A stretch of 64,000 nt of DNA from Rhodocyclaceae bacterium (GTDB taxonomy: Bacteria; Pseudomonadota; Gammaproteobacteria; Burkholderiales; Rhodocyclaceae), in the NCBI GenBank assembly GCA_023383815.1, contig JAHDYG010000006.1, positions 1-64,000 of the forward strand. Reading direction: 5' to 3'. How positions within the stretch are numbered: the first letter of the stretch is position 1; every line of letters begins with the position of its first letter. This document shows, one piece after another, positions 46,880 to 56,600 of this stretch. The position numbers and the translations under genes were made by a program. The notes below the pieces were generated by a model. That model was not told the DNA's origin, did not search any database, and worked only from the letters and a program-made list of their open reading frames with translations.

Positions 46880-48523
46880 TCAGGGCGACTCCGTCGAAGC
46901 GCCGAGGCGTTCCGCGGCGCGCTGCGAGAGTAGCAACAGCAGTTTGAGGCTCGCGCGGGTCGCGCCCACGAAGAGCTTGCGCACCGCGCGGGGGTCGAGC
47001 GTCTCGAAGTCCACCTCGGTGAAGATTACGCATGGAGCGGCCTGCCCCTTGAACCGGTACACCGATTCGAGCAGCAGATCGCCTTCGGTGTACACCGGCG
47101 CGCCGAGCAGGTCGTAGCGGCCCGTGAAGCGCTTCAGCGCATGGGCGCCGAGCCGTTCCTGCCCGGTGAATACCGATCGTTCGCGGCCGCGCCACGTGAT
47201 CAGTGCGATCCGCTCACGACGGAATCCCAGCCCCAGCGCGCGCGTGATGGCCCGCCGCGTCTTGTCGAGCAGATCGGCCTCGTCGCGCCAGATGCCGATC
47301 TCGAGTCCCGAGCCGGTCAGCGGACTGCCGGCCTGCGGGGGATCGTCGAGCGGCAGCATGCGGGCGAGCGCTTCGACGATGTCGGCCGGGCTGCGATAGT
47401 TACGGTCGCTTCGCAGCCGTACCCATCCGTGCAGTGCGATCTCGGGCCGTTCGTAGAGGTTCTGCAGCGGATCCTCGATCCACCATGCGCGCCCGCCGGG
47501 CTTCAGCAGGGCCATCAGGCGATCGTGCCAGGGCGCAAGAAAATCCTGTCCTTCATCGACGATCAGCTCATCGAAGCGCCCGTCCGGATCCGTCGTCAGC
47601 GCGCCAAAGGCCTCTTCCATGCGCCCGAACGCGTCTTCTCGCGAAAAATCGGGGACCTGCCCCTGCGCCCGGAGCATGCGGTCGCACAGCTGGTGATAGC
47701 TTGCGACTTCGCCCCCGGGCGGAACGATGCGCGCGACGTGGTCTGCCAAAGGCCGGTTGAAGCACACGTACAGCGGGCGCCGACCGGCTGCGATCGCGTC
47801 GCGGAAGACGGCGACCGCGAGTTGTGTCTTGCCGCTTCCGGCGGTCGCGGTGACGCGCAGGCGAAAGGGGTTCATCTCGATGCGTCGGGCCCACTCCGCA
47901 AGGCCGCCGGACAGTCTCGTGTACAGGGTTTCGACCTGACCGACCAGGGCATTGACGTCCGGCACCAGGTCGAGCGCGTCAGCCAGAAAGCGGTGCAGAG
48001 CGGGGGGTGCGGGGGGCTCGTCTGGATCTTCGCGGACCAGCTCGCGCACCTTGACCACGAGCGCATCCCGCTGTGTGGCATCGACGATGCGAGCCGGATC
48101 GATTCCGGCTGTTGCAGGCTCGCGCACGGTGTAGTCGGGGCAGTAGAGCAAGGACTCGATCCGGACGCGCGATCCGGAAAGGTCGCGTTCCAGCCGTGCC
48201 CGCAGCTGGTCTGCGTTGTGGGCGAGCTGCGCACCGACCCTTCGGACCGCGCGCATCGAGCGCTGCATGAGCCCTTCGGTAGTTTCGTCGAGCAGCCCCG
48301 GCTTCTGTTCGATCAGCAGCAGCCGCCCGGAAGGGCCGACGACGATGAAGTCGATCTCGCCGAACAGGATCTGGTCGCCGTCCACACGAGTCCAATGGAC
48401 GCCGTGATAGACGGTGTGCCGCTCGTCGAGCCCGGACGCGAGGCGGCCAAGCGTGTCGAGCTTGCGCGCCAGTGTGCCGGTGGCGGGCAACTGGCGCCAG
48501 CCTTCAGGATGCGTTCGGGCCAT
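46880..48523 (-). CDS. NERD-domain superfamily 1 helicase-like protein
   Basis: A 547-residue protein with an N-terminal NERD (nuclease-related) domain at about 30-130, whose core GEIDFIVVGPSGRLLLIEQKPG carries the D...EQK pattern of restriction-type nucleases. A UvrD/DNA2-like helicase follows: Walker A ATAGSGKTQL near 228-237, Walker B ELIVDEGQDF near 316-325, and the late motif GQAAPCVIFTEVDF with a VGATRA arginine motif. The role is unknown; DNA repair or defence is possible. It is flanked by housekeeping genes on both sides and has ordinary codon use. Confidence 0.85.
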   Translation of the reverse strand: MARTHPEGWRQLPATGTLARKLDTLGRLASGLDERHTVYHGVHWTRVDGDQILFGEIDFIVVGPSGRLLLIEQKPGLLDETTEGLMQRSMRAVRRVGAQLAHNADQLRARLERDLSGSRVRIESLLYCPDYTVREPATAGIDPARIVDATQRDALVVKVRELVREDPDEPPAPPALHRFLADALDLVPDVNALVGQVETLYTRLSGGLAEWARRIEMNPFRLRVTATAGSGKTQLAVAVFRDAIAAGRRPLYVCFNRPLADHVARIVPPGGEVASYHQLCDRMLRAQGQVPDFSREDAFGRMEEAFGALTTDPDGRFDELIVDEGQDFLAPWHDRLMALLKPGGRAWWIEDPLQNLYERPEIALHGWVRLRSDRNYRSPADIVEALARMLPLDDPPQAGSPLTGSGLEIGIWRDEADLLDKTRRAITRALGLGFRRERIALITWRGRERSVFTGQERLGAHALKRFTGRYDLLGAPVYTEGDLLLESVYRFKGQAAPCVIFTEVDFETLDPRAVRKLFVGATRASLKLLLLLSQRAAERLGASTESP

Positions 48524-48587
48524 CGGAAGCGGAAGAAGTCAGCGCAGAAAGCAGGATACCGCGGACGCTCCGCCTCTGCCGTGCGCC

Positions 48588-49085
48588 CTAGTCACTGCGA
48601 ATTGCGATCCGGCGTCCGCGCACGTGCTCGGCCTTTGGGAGTTCGATGCGCAGCACCCCGTCGCGGTAGCGGGCTTCGGCGCGCTCGGCGATGACGGGCA
48701 GCGGCAGCGGGATCGAACGCCGGAAGCTGCCATAGGCGCACTGGCGGACGCTGTAGCGCCCTTCGGTCGTCTCCTTCTCGAAGTGCTTCTCGCCGCGCAC
48801 CGTGAGAACTACGTCATGGACCTCGACTTCGAAATCCTTCTTGTCCATCCCCGGAATCTCGATCCGCACGACGATGCGGTCCTGGTCCTCGAACACGTCG
48901 CTGCCAAGCAGCGCCCACGAAACCTGCGGGAACGAGGCCTCGCGCACCGCCTCCCCGGTCTGGGGCTTCGTGGGCCGGAAATGCGTCAGCGCGCTGGCCG
49001 CGCGGTCACGTACGTGTTGCCACCCTTCCGCCAGCGACTCCCAGGTGTGCTGCAACCCGCGCTTGAGTTCAGACATTCGTTCCAT
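48588..49085 (-). CDS. Hsp20 small heat-shock protein (third of three)
   Basis: A 165-residue small heat-shock protein with an alpha-crystallin domain at about 65-160 (FEDQDRIVVRIEIPGMDKKDFEVEVHDVVLTVRGEKHFEK, ending YRDGVLRIELPKAE). The N-terminal arm of about 60 residues is helical and different from those of its two neighbours. GGAGAAG lies 8 bp ahead of the ATG at 49085. Such proteins hold unfolding proteins in a refoldable state. It is the promoter-distal gene of the Hsp20 group. Confidence 0.93.
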   Translation of the reverse strand: MERMSELKRGLQHTWESLAEGWQHVRDRAASALTHFRPTKPQTGEAVREASFPQVSWALLGSDVFEDQDRIVVRIEIPGMDKKDFEVEVHDVVLTVRGEKHFEKETTEGRYSVRQCAYGSFRRSIPLPLPVIAERAEARYRDGVLRIELPKAEHVRGRRIAIRSD

Positions 49086-49161
49086 GCGAGCTTCTCCTGC
49101 GTTGTGCGGCCGCCCCGATTCCGTTCAGCCTGCCCGGAGCGGCCATTCGGTCCTCTGAACC

Positions 49162-49539
49162 TCAATCCACCTTGACCTCGATGCGCCGTGGTTGTGCATG
49201 CGCATGCTTCGGGATGCGCAACGTCAGCACGCCATCGCGCAACTGTGCATCGGTGCGCGAGTTGTCCAGTTCCGAACTGAGCGTGAAGGCGCGCCGGTAG
49301 CGCGCAAGCCGCACCTCGGCGTAGACCGCCTCAAGGCCCTCGGGCGCGTCCAGCGCGATCTCGCCCTCGATGCGCAGCGAGTCGCCCTCCACGTTGAGTT
49401 CCAGCTTGTCCTTCGGCACTCCGGGCAGATCCGCGCGCAGCGTGATCCCCTCCGGATCCTCGAATACCTCGACGCGTGGCGTCAGGGTCGGGACTTCGGC
49501 CTGCGCTTCGGGGCGGGCCGCGGCTTGCTTGTCATTCAT
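49162..49539 (-). CDS. Hsp20 small heat-shock protein (second of three)
   Basis: A short, 125-residue small heat-shock protein. The alpha-crystallin domain (about 22-122) has FEDPEGITLRADLPGVPKDKLELNVEGDSLRIEGE and ends with LRDGVLTLRIPKHAHAQPRRIEVKVD. The N-terminal arm is short and rich in Ala, Gln and Pro. It lies between the two other Hsp20 genes on the same strand, 25 bp after the first. Confidence 0.93.
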   Translation of the reverse strand: MNDKQAAARPEAQAEVPTLTPRVEVFEDPEGITLRADLPGVPKDKLELNVEGDSLRIEGEIALDAPEGLEAVYAEVRLARYRRAFTLSSELDNSRTDAQLRDGVLTLRIPKHAHAQPRRIEVKVD

Positions 49540-49564
49540 GTCATTCCTCCGTTCGCTTAGCCGG

Positions 49565-50014
49565 TTACTGGATCTCGATGCGGCGCGGGACTGCAGCGGT
49601 ACGGCGCCCGATGGTGATCTTCAGCACGCCGTCGCGCATCCGCGCCTCGACCTGTGCCGGGTCTGCATCCTCGGACAGGCTCACCGTGCGGCGGAAGCGA
49701 CCACTGAAGCGCTCGTTCGCGTAGAGCGCGACCTTGTCGCCTTCGGGCCGGCTTGCGGGCCGCTCGCCAGAGATCGTCAACACGCCGCGGTCGACCTGGA
49801 CCTGGAGGCTTGCCGGATCGACTCCCGGCGCGAACGCGTAGATCACGAAGGCGGTCGGCGTGCTGCCGATGTTGATTGCGGGAAACGCGCCGCTCTCGAC
49901 GGCGCGGATGCTGCCGGGTCGGCCAGGGTTGCCGAACGCTTGCTGCAACTCGCGCTGCAGGCGCTCGAGCTCGGCAAACGGGCTGGCCGGGAAGTTCAAG
50001 AGGGATTCGTACAT
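49565..50014 (-). CDS. Hsp20 small heat-shock protein (first of three)
   Basis: A 149-residue small heat-shock protein beginning MYESLLNFPASPFAELERLQRELQQAFG. The crystallin domain (about 50-149) has INIGSTPTAFVIYAFAPGVDPASLQVQVDRGVLTISGER and ends MRDGVLKITIGRRTAAVPRRIEIQ. The start at 50014 is chosen over 50020 because AAGGAG is 8 bp ahead of it but too close to the other. It heads a three-gene row of clearly diverged paralogues. A possible heat-shock promoter lies about 90 bp upstream. Confidence 0.93.
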   Translation of the reverse strand: MYESLLNFPASPFAELERLQRELQQAFGNPGRPGSIRAVESGAFPAINIGSTPTAFVIYAFAPGVDPASLQVQVDRGVLTISGERPASRPEGDKVALYANERFSGRFRRTVSLSEDADPAQVEARMRDGVLKITIGRRTAAVPRRIEIQ

Positions 50015-50103
50015 CGCCATGCTCCTTGACCAGGGTTGATCGTGACCGGAGATGCCGTCCGCTTCCGTGTCGGGATTCGGTGCGTCCCGGGCCTGTTGCG
50101 AAT

Positions 50104-50129
50104 ATGCTGGCGATTGCTCACAGTTCAAG
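50104..50129 (-). promoter_or_regulatory. possible sigma-32 promoter of Hsp20 genes
   Basis: On the minus strand CTTGAA (50129-50124) is followed after 13 bp by CCAGCAT (50110-50104). CTTGAA-N13 fits the heat-shock consensus well, and the -10 resembles CCCCAT only partly. The position upstream of three Hsp20 genes supports it. Confidence 0.45.
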
Positions 50130-50270
50130 CCCCCCGGGCGCACGACGTCCCGGGTGCGTTAGGATGTCGGCTCGATCGTCTGGAGGCATGGGGTTTCGGG
50201 GGATGTCGGGGAACGGCTTGCTCGACCGGAGAAAAGGTGTCCGTCCGTCCCTCTGCGCCGAGGGCCGCTG

Positions 50271-53200
50271 ATGCTGTCGTTGCAGTTTTCCAACCGTCAG
50301 GAAGTCCTGCTCGAACGCCTGCTCGAGCGTCTGGGCGAAGCACACCCTGGACCGTTCGGCGTGCGCGAGATCATCGTTCCGAGTACCGCGATGCGGCGCC
50401 AGGTGGAGCTGGCCGTTGCCGAACGCGAAGGCGTCGCCGTCAACCTGCGCTTTTCGTACCTCGCGCAGTGGTTGTGGGCGCAGATCGGGAAGCTCGTTCC
50501 GGTTGGCGAGGAGTCGCCTTTCTCGCCACCCGTGCTCGCGTGGCGCCTCCATGCGCTGCTCGGCGAGCGCGACTGGACCGCGCGTCAGCCGCGCCTGGCG
50601 CGCTACCTGGAGGGGGCGAGCGAACGCATGCGCTTCGAGCTCGCCGAGCGCTGCGCGCGACTCTTCGACCAGTACCTGACCTATCGTCCGCACTGGCTGG
50701 CCCGGTGGGCCGAGGGCGGGACGATCGCCGGACTCGATGCGGAAGGGCGTGACGACGAGGCCTGGCAGTCCGAACTGTGGCGCCGTCTCGTGCGTGCGCT
50801 CGGAGTGGGGGCCGAGCATCCGTCGCACGTCTTCCTGCGGGCGCTCGAAACACGGGGATCCGCCGCGGCGGCGGGACTTCCGGCGCGTGTCGAAGTATTC
50901 TGCGTGCCGGCCCTGCCGCCGCTCTACCTTGAACTTCTGCTGCGGCTCGGACAGTGGATCGATCTGCGGCTCTACGTGCTCAATCCGTGCCGCGAATACT
51001 GGTTCGAGATCGTCGCGCCGCGCCGCCTCTCGTGGCTGGAAGCACGCGCACGCGCGCATGGTCACGAAACCGGCAACGCGCTGCTCGCAGCCTGGGGGCG
51101 CCAGACCCAGGCCCAGATCGACCTGCTCTACGAAGCCAGCGGCGACACCGTCGTCGACGAAGCCTGTTTCGTGCCGGCGAGCGGGAACCATCTTCTTGCC
51201 CGGTTGCAGAACGCCGTTCTCGATCTGGTCGATCCTGCCCCCGGGAGCGTTCCGCTCGAAGCCGCGGATCGCAGCCTCGAAGTGCACGTCTGCCACGGTC
51301 TTGCGCGCGAGCTGGAAGTCCTGCACGACCGGCTCCTCGAGTGCTTCGACCAGGACGAGGGGCTGCGCCCCCAGGACGTGTTCGTACTCACGCCGGATCT
51401 GGACCGGGCGGCGCCGCTCATCGAAGCGGTCTTCGGATCGGCCCCGGCGCACCGGCGTATTCCGTGGCAGATCACCGGACTCGGGCAGACCCGCATCAAC
51501 CCGGTCGCGCGGGTGCTCGATGCAGCGCTCACGCTGGCAGCCGGACGTCACCCCGTCAGTGCACTCTTCGAGCTGCTGCGCATGGCGCCGGTCGCACAAC
51601 GCTTCGGCTTCGACCGCGAAGGACTCGAACGCGTGCATGGCTGGTTGCGGGTGGCGGGGGTCCATTGGGGGCTCGGAGCGGAGCACCGGTCCCGTCTCGG
51701 CCTGCCTGGCGGAGAGCGCCATACCCTCGGCGATGGCCTGCAACGCCTGTTCCTCGCCTACGCCTGGGGGGAGGACGAGGCGCCTGCGGCGATTGCAGGT
51801 GCGGGGGTTCCGGCAGGCGATCCCGAAGGGGCTGCCGCGCTCGACCTTGGGCGCCTGTCGCGCTTTGCCGAGCAGATCGAGCGGTACTCGGCCGAATGTG
51901 CGCGCAACCACGATGCCGAGGGCTGGTGCGAACTGCTGTCGGACCTGCTCGACGGGCTCGTGCCGGCGACCAGCGAATGGATCGACGATCTGCGCCTGGT
52001 GCGGGCCGCAATCGAAGCGCTGCGTGCACAGTGGCGCGCGGCCGACTTCGCTGGTGCGCTCCCGCTGGAGGTCGTGCACGGGGTGCTCACCGAGGCGCTC
52101 GACGAGCCGGCACGTGGCGGGGTGCCGACCGGCGCCGTGAGCTTCGCGGCCCTGCCGAGCCTGCGCGGTCTCCCGGCCGGCATGATCTGCGCCATCGGGC
52201 TCGACGATGGCGTGTTTCCGGGTAATGCCGGATCGCTCGAGTTCGATCTGATGACCCGCCTGAGCGCGCGCGGCGACCGCCAGCGCCGGACCGATGACCG
52301 CAACCTCTTTCTCGACCTCCTGCTGGCGGCGCGCTCCCGCCTGCATCTTTCGTACTCCGGGCGCAGCGTGCGCGACAACAGCGAGGCGCCGCCCTCGGTC
52401 CTCGTCGATGAACTGCTCGATTACGCGAGCCGGCTCTGTGCAAGCGATCCGGCTCGTCCCGAGGCGCGACAGGACGTCCGCCGCCGACTGACGGTCGAGC
52501 ACCCGCTGCAGGCGTTCTCGGAGCGCTACTTCGATGCGTCCGAAGGCGACCCGCGTCTGACGAGCTATCGTGAGGACACTTGTGAGGCGCTGCGCCAGCG
52601 CGAGGCCGCCCGGGGCCTTCCCTCCGCAGGGATGCCTGCGGAGGATGCAGGCACCTTTGCCGAACGCGCGATGAGCCCGACCGACGATGCGGATGATGAG
52701 GACGACCGTCCCGACACCGCCGAGCATCGTGCAGCCCCACCCTTTCTGGCCGCTTCTCTCGCCCCCGCGGGTGAGCAGTGGCGCCAGCCCACGGTCGAAC
52801 ACCTGGTTCGCTTCCTGCGCCAACCCGCTGCCTACCTGCTCCGGCAACGGCTGGGCATCGCACTGCCGGGGGCGGATGAGGAGCTGGACGACGACGAAGC
52901 CTTCGTGCCCGCCTACGATGCGCCCGAGCGACTGGCCCGACGCATCCTGCCGGCCTTGCTCGCCGGGGCTGGGGCGCCGCGCGTGCGCGAACTCGCCGCG
53001 GCGGGTGGCGAGTATCCGGACGGCGCGCTCGGGGCCGCCCGACTCGACACCGAACTGGTCCGGCTGGCGGCATTCGCCGGCCCCTTGCGAGCGGCGTTGG
53101 CCGAGGGGCCGCTGCCGGCCCGTACGCAGCGGCTGCCCTTCGTGCTCGATGGCGAGGACTGGGCCCTGCAGGTCGCATTCAGCGATCTGCGCTCCGGCGG

Positions 53201-53690
53201 ACTGGTGCGCTACCGGTACCGCGACGCGCGCGCTGCCGACCTGCTCGAAGCCTGGATCGCGCACCTCGCCTTGTGTGCGATGGCGCCTCCGGGGGTTGCG
53301 CTGCGCTCCGAATGGCACGCGCGCGACCGGATCTTCCACCTGCGCCCGTGCGAGCCGGCGCACGAGCGGCTCGCCGAGCTGATGGCCTTGTACCGCCAGG
53401 GGCTGCGGGAGCCCGTGCCGTTCTTTGCCAGATCGGGCTGGGCCTGGATCAGCAAGGGACGCCGGATGGCCGATGCGCTGAGGGCGTGGCGGGGACACTG
53501 GCGTTCGGATGGCGCGCAGCGCGGTGAGCGCGACGAGCCGGCCGTGCGCCTGGCCTGGCGCGGCCGGGTCGATCCGCTGGAGCGCGCCTTCGAACGTTTC
53601 GAGGCCCTTGCCGCAACGGTGTTCGAACCCTTGCTGCAGCATCTGGATGATGAGGACGGTGTCGTGACGGAGCAGGGAGGGGAAGCATGA
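50271..53690 (+). CDS. recC: RecC subunit of RecBCD (exodeoxyribonuclease V gamma)
   Basis: An 1139-residue subunit of the RecBCD helicase-nuclease, which processes double-strand breaks and reads Chi sites. The N-terminus MLSLQFSNRQEVLLERLLERLG and IIVPSTAMRRQVELAVAE are the degraded helicase domain 1 of RecC. Further family segments are EVFCVPALPPLYLELLLRLGQWIDLRLYVLNPCREYW and ICAIGLDDGVFPG. An acidic linker (about 800-820) precedes the C-terminal nuclease-like domain. The stop overlaps the recB ATG by 4 bp. Confidence 0.95.
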   Translation: MLSLQFSNRQEVLLERLLERLGEAHPGPFGVREIIVPSTAMRRQVELAVAEREGVAVNLRFSYLAQWLWAQIGKLVPVGEESPFSPPVLAWRLHALLGERDWTARQPRLARYLEGASERMRFELAERCARLFDQYLTYRPHWLARWAEGGTIAGLDAEGRDDEAWQSELWRRLVRALGVGAEHPSHVFLRALETRGSAAAAGLPARVEVFCVPALPPLYLELLLRLGQWIDLRLYVLNPCREYWFEIVAPRRLSWLEARARAHGHETGNALLAAWGRQTQAQIDLLYEASGDTVVDEACFVPASGNHLLARLQNAVLDLVDPAPGSVPLEAADRSLEVHVCHGLARELEVLHDRLLECFDQDEGLRPQDVFVLTPDLDRAAPLIEAVFGSAPAHRRIPWQITGLGQTRINPVARVLDAALTLAAGRHPVSALFELLRMAPVAQRFGFDREGLERVHGWLRVAGVHWGLGAEHRSRLGLPGGERHTLGDGLQRLFLAYAWGEDEAPAAIAGAGVPAGDPEGAAALDLGRLSRFAEQIERYSAECARNHDAEGWCELLSDLLDGLVPATSEWIDDLRLVRAAIEALRAQWRAADFAGALPLEVVHGVLTEALDEPARGGVPTGAVSFAALPSLRGLPAGMICAIGLDDGVFPGNAGSLEFDLMTRLSARGDRQRRTDDRNLFLDLLLAARSRLHLSYSGRSVRDNSEAPPSVLVDELLDYASRLCASDPARPEARQDVRRRLTVEHPLQAFSERYFDASEGDPRLTSYREDTCEALRQREAARGLPSAGMPAEDAGTFAERAMSPTDDADDEDDRPDTAEHRAAPPFLAASLAPAGEQWRQPTVEHLVRFLRQPAAYLLRQRLGIALPGADEELDDDEAFVPAYDAPERLARRILPALLAGAGAPRVRELAAAGGEYPDGALGAARLDTELVRLAAFAGPLRAALAEGPLPARTQRLPFVLDGEDWALQVAFSDLRSGGLVRYRYRDARAADLLEAWIAHLALCAMAPPGVALRSEWHARDRIFHLRPCEPAHERLAELMALYRQGLREPVPFFARSGWAWISKGRRMADALRAWRGHWRSDGAQRGERDEPAVRLAWRGRVDPLERAFERFEALAATVFEPLLQHLDDEDGVVTEQGGEA

Positions 53691-56600
53691 ATCCCGGGCA
53701 GATACCTGGTCCGGCCGGCCCCGATCCGCTGCACTGGGCGCTCGACGGGGTGCGCCTGATCGAGGCCTCGGCGGGGACCGGCAAGACCTACGCAATCTGC
53801 GCGCTGTACCTGCGCCTCCTGATCGAATCGGAGCTGGGGGTGGAGCGGATCCTTGTCGTCACCTTCACGCGCGCGGCGACGGCCGAATTGCGCAGCCGCA
53901 TCCGCAGCCGCCTGGCCGAGCTGCTCGCGCATCTGGACGGAACGGCGCCGAGCGTCGATCCCCTCGTACTCGGGCTGGCTACCCTTGGCTCACCCGGCGA
54001 GGGCGGTGAGGCCCGCATCGCACGCCTGCGCGAAGCGCTGCAGCGCTTCGACGAGGCGGCCATCTTCACGATCCACGGCTACTGTCAGCGCGCCCTCGCC
54101 GAGACGCCCTTTGCCGCCGGCCTACCGTTCGCGCTAGAACTCGTCGAAGACGACGAAGCGCTGCGCGCCGAAGTGACGCGCGACTTCTGGCGCCGCACTC
54201 TGAGCGAGGACGACACGCTTTCCGCGCTCGCGCCGCTTTTCGAGACGCAGGGAGACAGCCCGGAACGCTGGGCGGCGTTGCTCGGGCGCGTGATGGCGCG
54301 GCCGCTGGCCCGGCTGTGCTGGCCGTCCGCCGAGCCCGGTGCAGCAGAGCGACCGAGTGCCGAGGCGCTAGGCGACGCGCTGCAGGCTGCCCGGCGCGCC
54401 TGGGGCGAGGATGGCAAAGAGGTCCTGGCAACGCTCGACGAGGGACGCTCCGGGCTCAACCGGAGCACCTATTCGGATGCCGCCATCGAGGCCGCAGTGG
54501 CGGGCTGGCGTGCCTTGCTCGCCGCTGCGGATCCGCTCGCAGTCGTCGGACCGGACAAGGCCCGGCTCGAGCTGCTGACGACGAGTGTCCTGCAGATACG
54601 TACGAACAAGGGGAAATCGACGCCGCAGCACCCCTTCTTCGACGCGGCGGAGGGGCTGCTGGCGCTGCGCGGACGCCATGCCGCCTGGGCCGAGGGCCGA
54701 CGCCTTGCCCTGTTGCGCCGCTTCATCGAGGAGGCTGCGGTGGAGTTGCGCAGGCGGAAGCTCGAGCGGCGTGTGATCGCGTTCGACGACATCCTGCGCA
54801 ACATCCACGACGCCCTGGCCAGCGGGCGCCAGCCATGGCTCGCGGGCGCGTTGCGGCAGCGCTATCCGGTCGCGCTGATCGACGAGTTCCAGGATACCGA
54901 TCCGCTGCAGTTCGACATCTTCCGCCGCATCTATGGTGCGACGGAGCGCTCGCGGCGCGGGCGTCTGCTGCTCGTGGGCGATCCCAAGCAGGCGATCTAC
55001 AGTTTCCGCAATGCCGATCTGTACGCCTATCTCGATGCGCGCGAGGCGACTGACGCACGCTACACGCTGGCGCACAACCAGCGCTCCGACGCCGGCCTGA
55101 TCCGTGCCTGCAATGCGCTGTTCGAGACCAATCCGGAAGCATTCGTGCTGCCCGGCCTGCGTTTCGCACCGGTCGCGCTCGGTGTGCGCCCGCGCCAGCC
55201 CTTCGTGGACGACGGTGCACCGATGCGCTCGCCGCTCTGTGTCTGGTGGGCGCCGCAAGGCGAGGACGGAGCGCCACTCCCCCATCAGGATCTGATGCAG
55301 CGGGCTGCGCGTGCGACCGCGGCTGAAATCGCCCGGCTGCTGCGCGATGCGGCCACAGGCCGGGTGACGATCGGCGCGCGCGCGCTGGCGGCGGCCGACA
55401 TCGCCGTTCTGGTCAAGACGCATCGCCAGGGGGCGCGCATGCGCGAGGCGCTGTCGACGTTCGGCATCGGCAGTGTCGAGCTTTCCCAGAGCAGCGTCTA
55501 TCACAGTGCCGAGGCTGAGGAGCTCGAGCGGGTGCTGCTCGCGGTCGCGGAACCGTCGCGCGTCCCCTTGCTGCTGGCGGCGTGCGCGACCGTCCTGATG
55601 GGAGCCGTGGCCGGGGACCTGGAAGCGCTGGGCCAGGACGACGTGCGGCTGGCCGAACGGATGGCGCGCTTTGCCGAGCTGCGTGAGCTGTGGCTGACGC
55701 GCGGCGTCGGGGTCGCGCTGCGTCACTGGATGGTGCAGGACGAAGTCAGCGCACGGCTGCTGCGCGCGGCCGACGGCGAGCGGCGCCTCACGAACCTCCT
55801 GCACCTGGTCGAACTCCTCCACGAGGCGGCGGCCACGCGTCCCGCGCCGGACGCGCTGCTGCGCTGGTTTGCCGCCCGTCGCGGCGAGAGCGGCAAGGGC
55901 GAGGCGGCACAGCTGCGCCTGGAGTCGGATCGCAACCTGGTGCGCATCGTCACGATCCACCGCTCCAAGGGGCTCGAGTACGGCGTCGTGTTCTGCCCCT
56001 TCCTGTTCGATGGGCGTTCGCAGTCGCCGCAGGAGGGGGGGCTGCGGATCTATCACGAGCCGGGCAGCGTGACCGGCGACGAATCTGGAACAGAAAACCC
56101 AACGCATCAGGTGATGATCGATTTCCGCCCCGAAGCCGCGGAGGATGACGCGATCAAGGCGCGTCTGCGCGAGGCGCGCGACGCCGAGGAGGTGCGCCTC
56201 ATTTACGTGGCGCTTACGCGGGCGGTGCATCGCTGCTACGTCGTCGCCGGTTTCTACGGGCGCCCGACCCGATCCGGGCTGTCGGTGCATGAGAGCACGC
56301 GCAGCCCGCTCAACTGGCTCGTGGCCGGGGCTGGAAGCGCTCCCCGCGAGTGGCGGGAGCGACGACTCGATCCGGAGCAGGTTTCGTCCGCCTGGTGTGC
56401 GTTCGCCGAGCGTGTGGGGTCGGACCTGAGCCTCGTCGAGTTGCCGGTCGGCAGTCCGGATGGAGGATCCTGGTCCGGGATGCCCGACCCGGTCCGGTGT
56501 CTGAATGCCCGCAGGTTGACGCACCCGGTACCGTCGGGCTGGCGGATCGGTAGTTTCAGCGCGCTGCAGCACGGTGCGCAACGCGAGGAGGCCGCACGCG

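Noticed and set aside
50118..53795. 1225-codon minus-strand frame across recC
   Set aside because: It is antisense to recC with shadow-like composition and no motif; it also runs into the Hsp20 promoter region.
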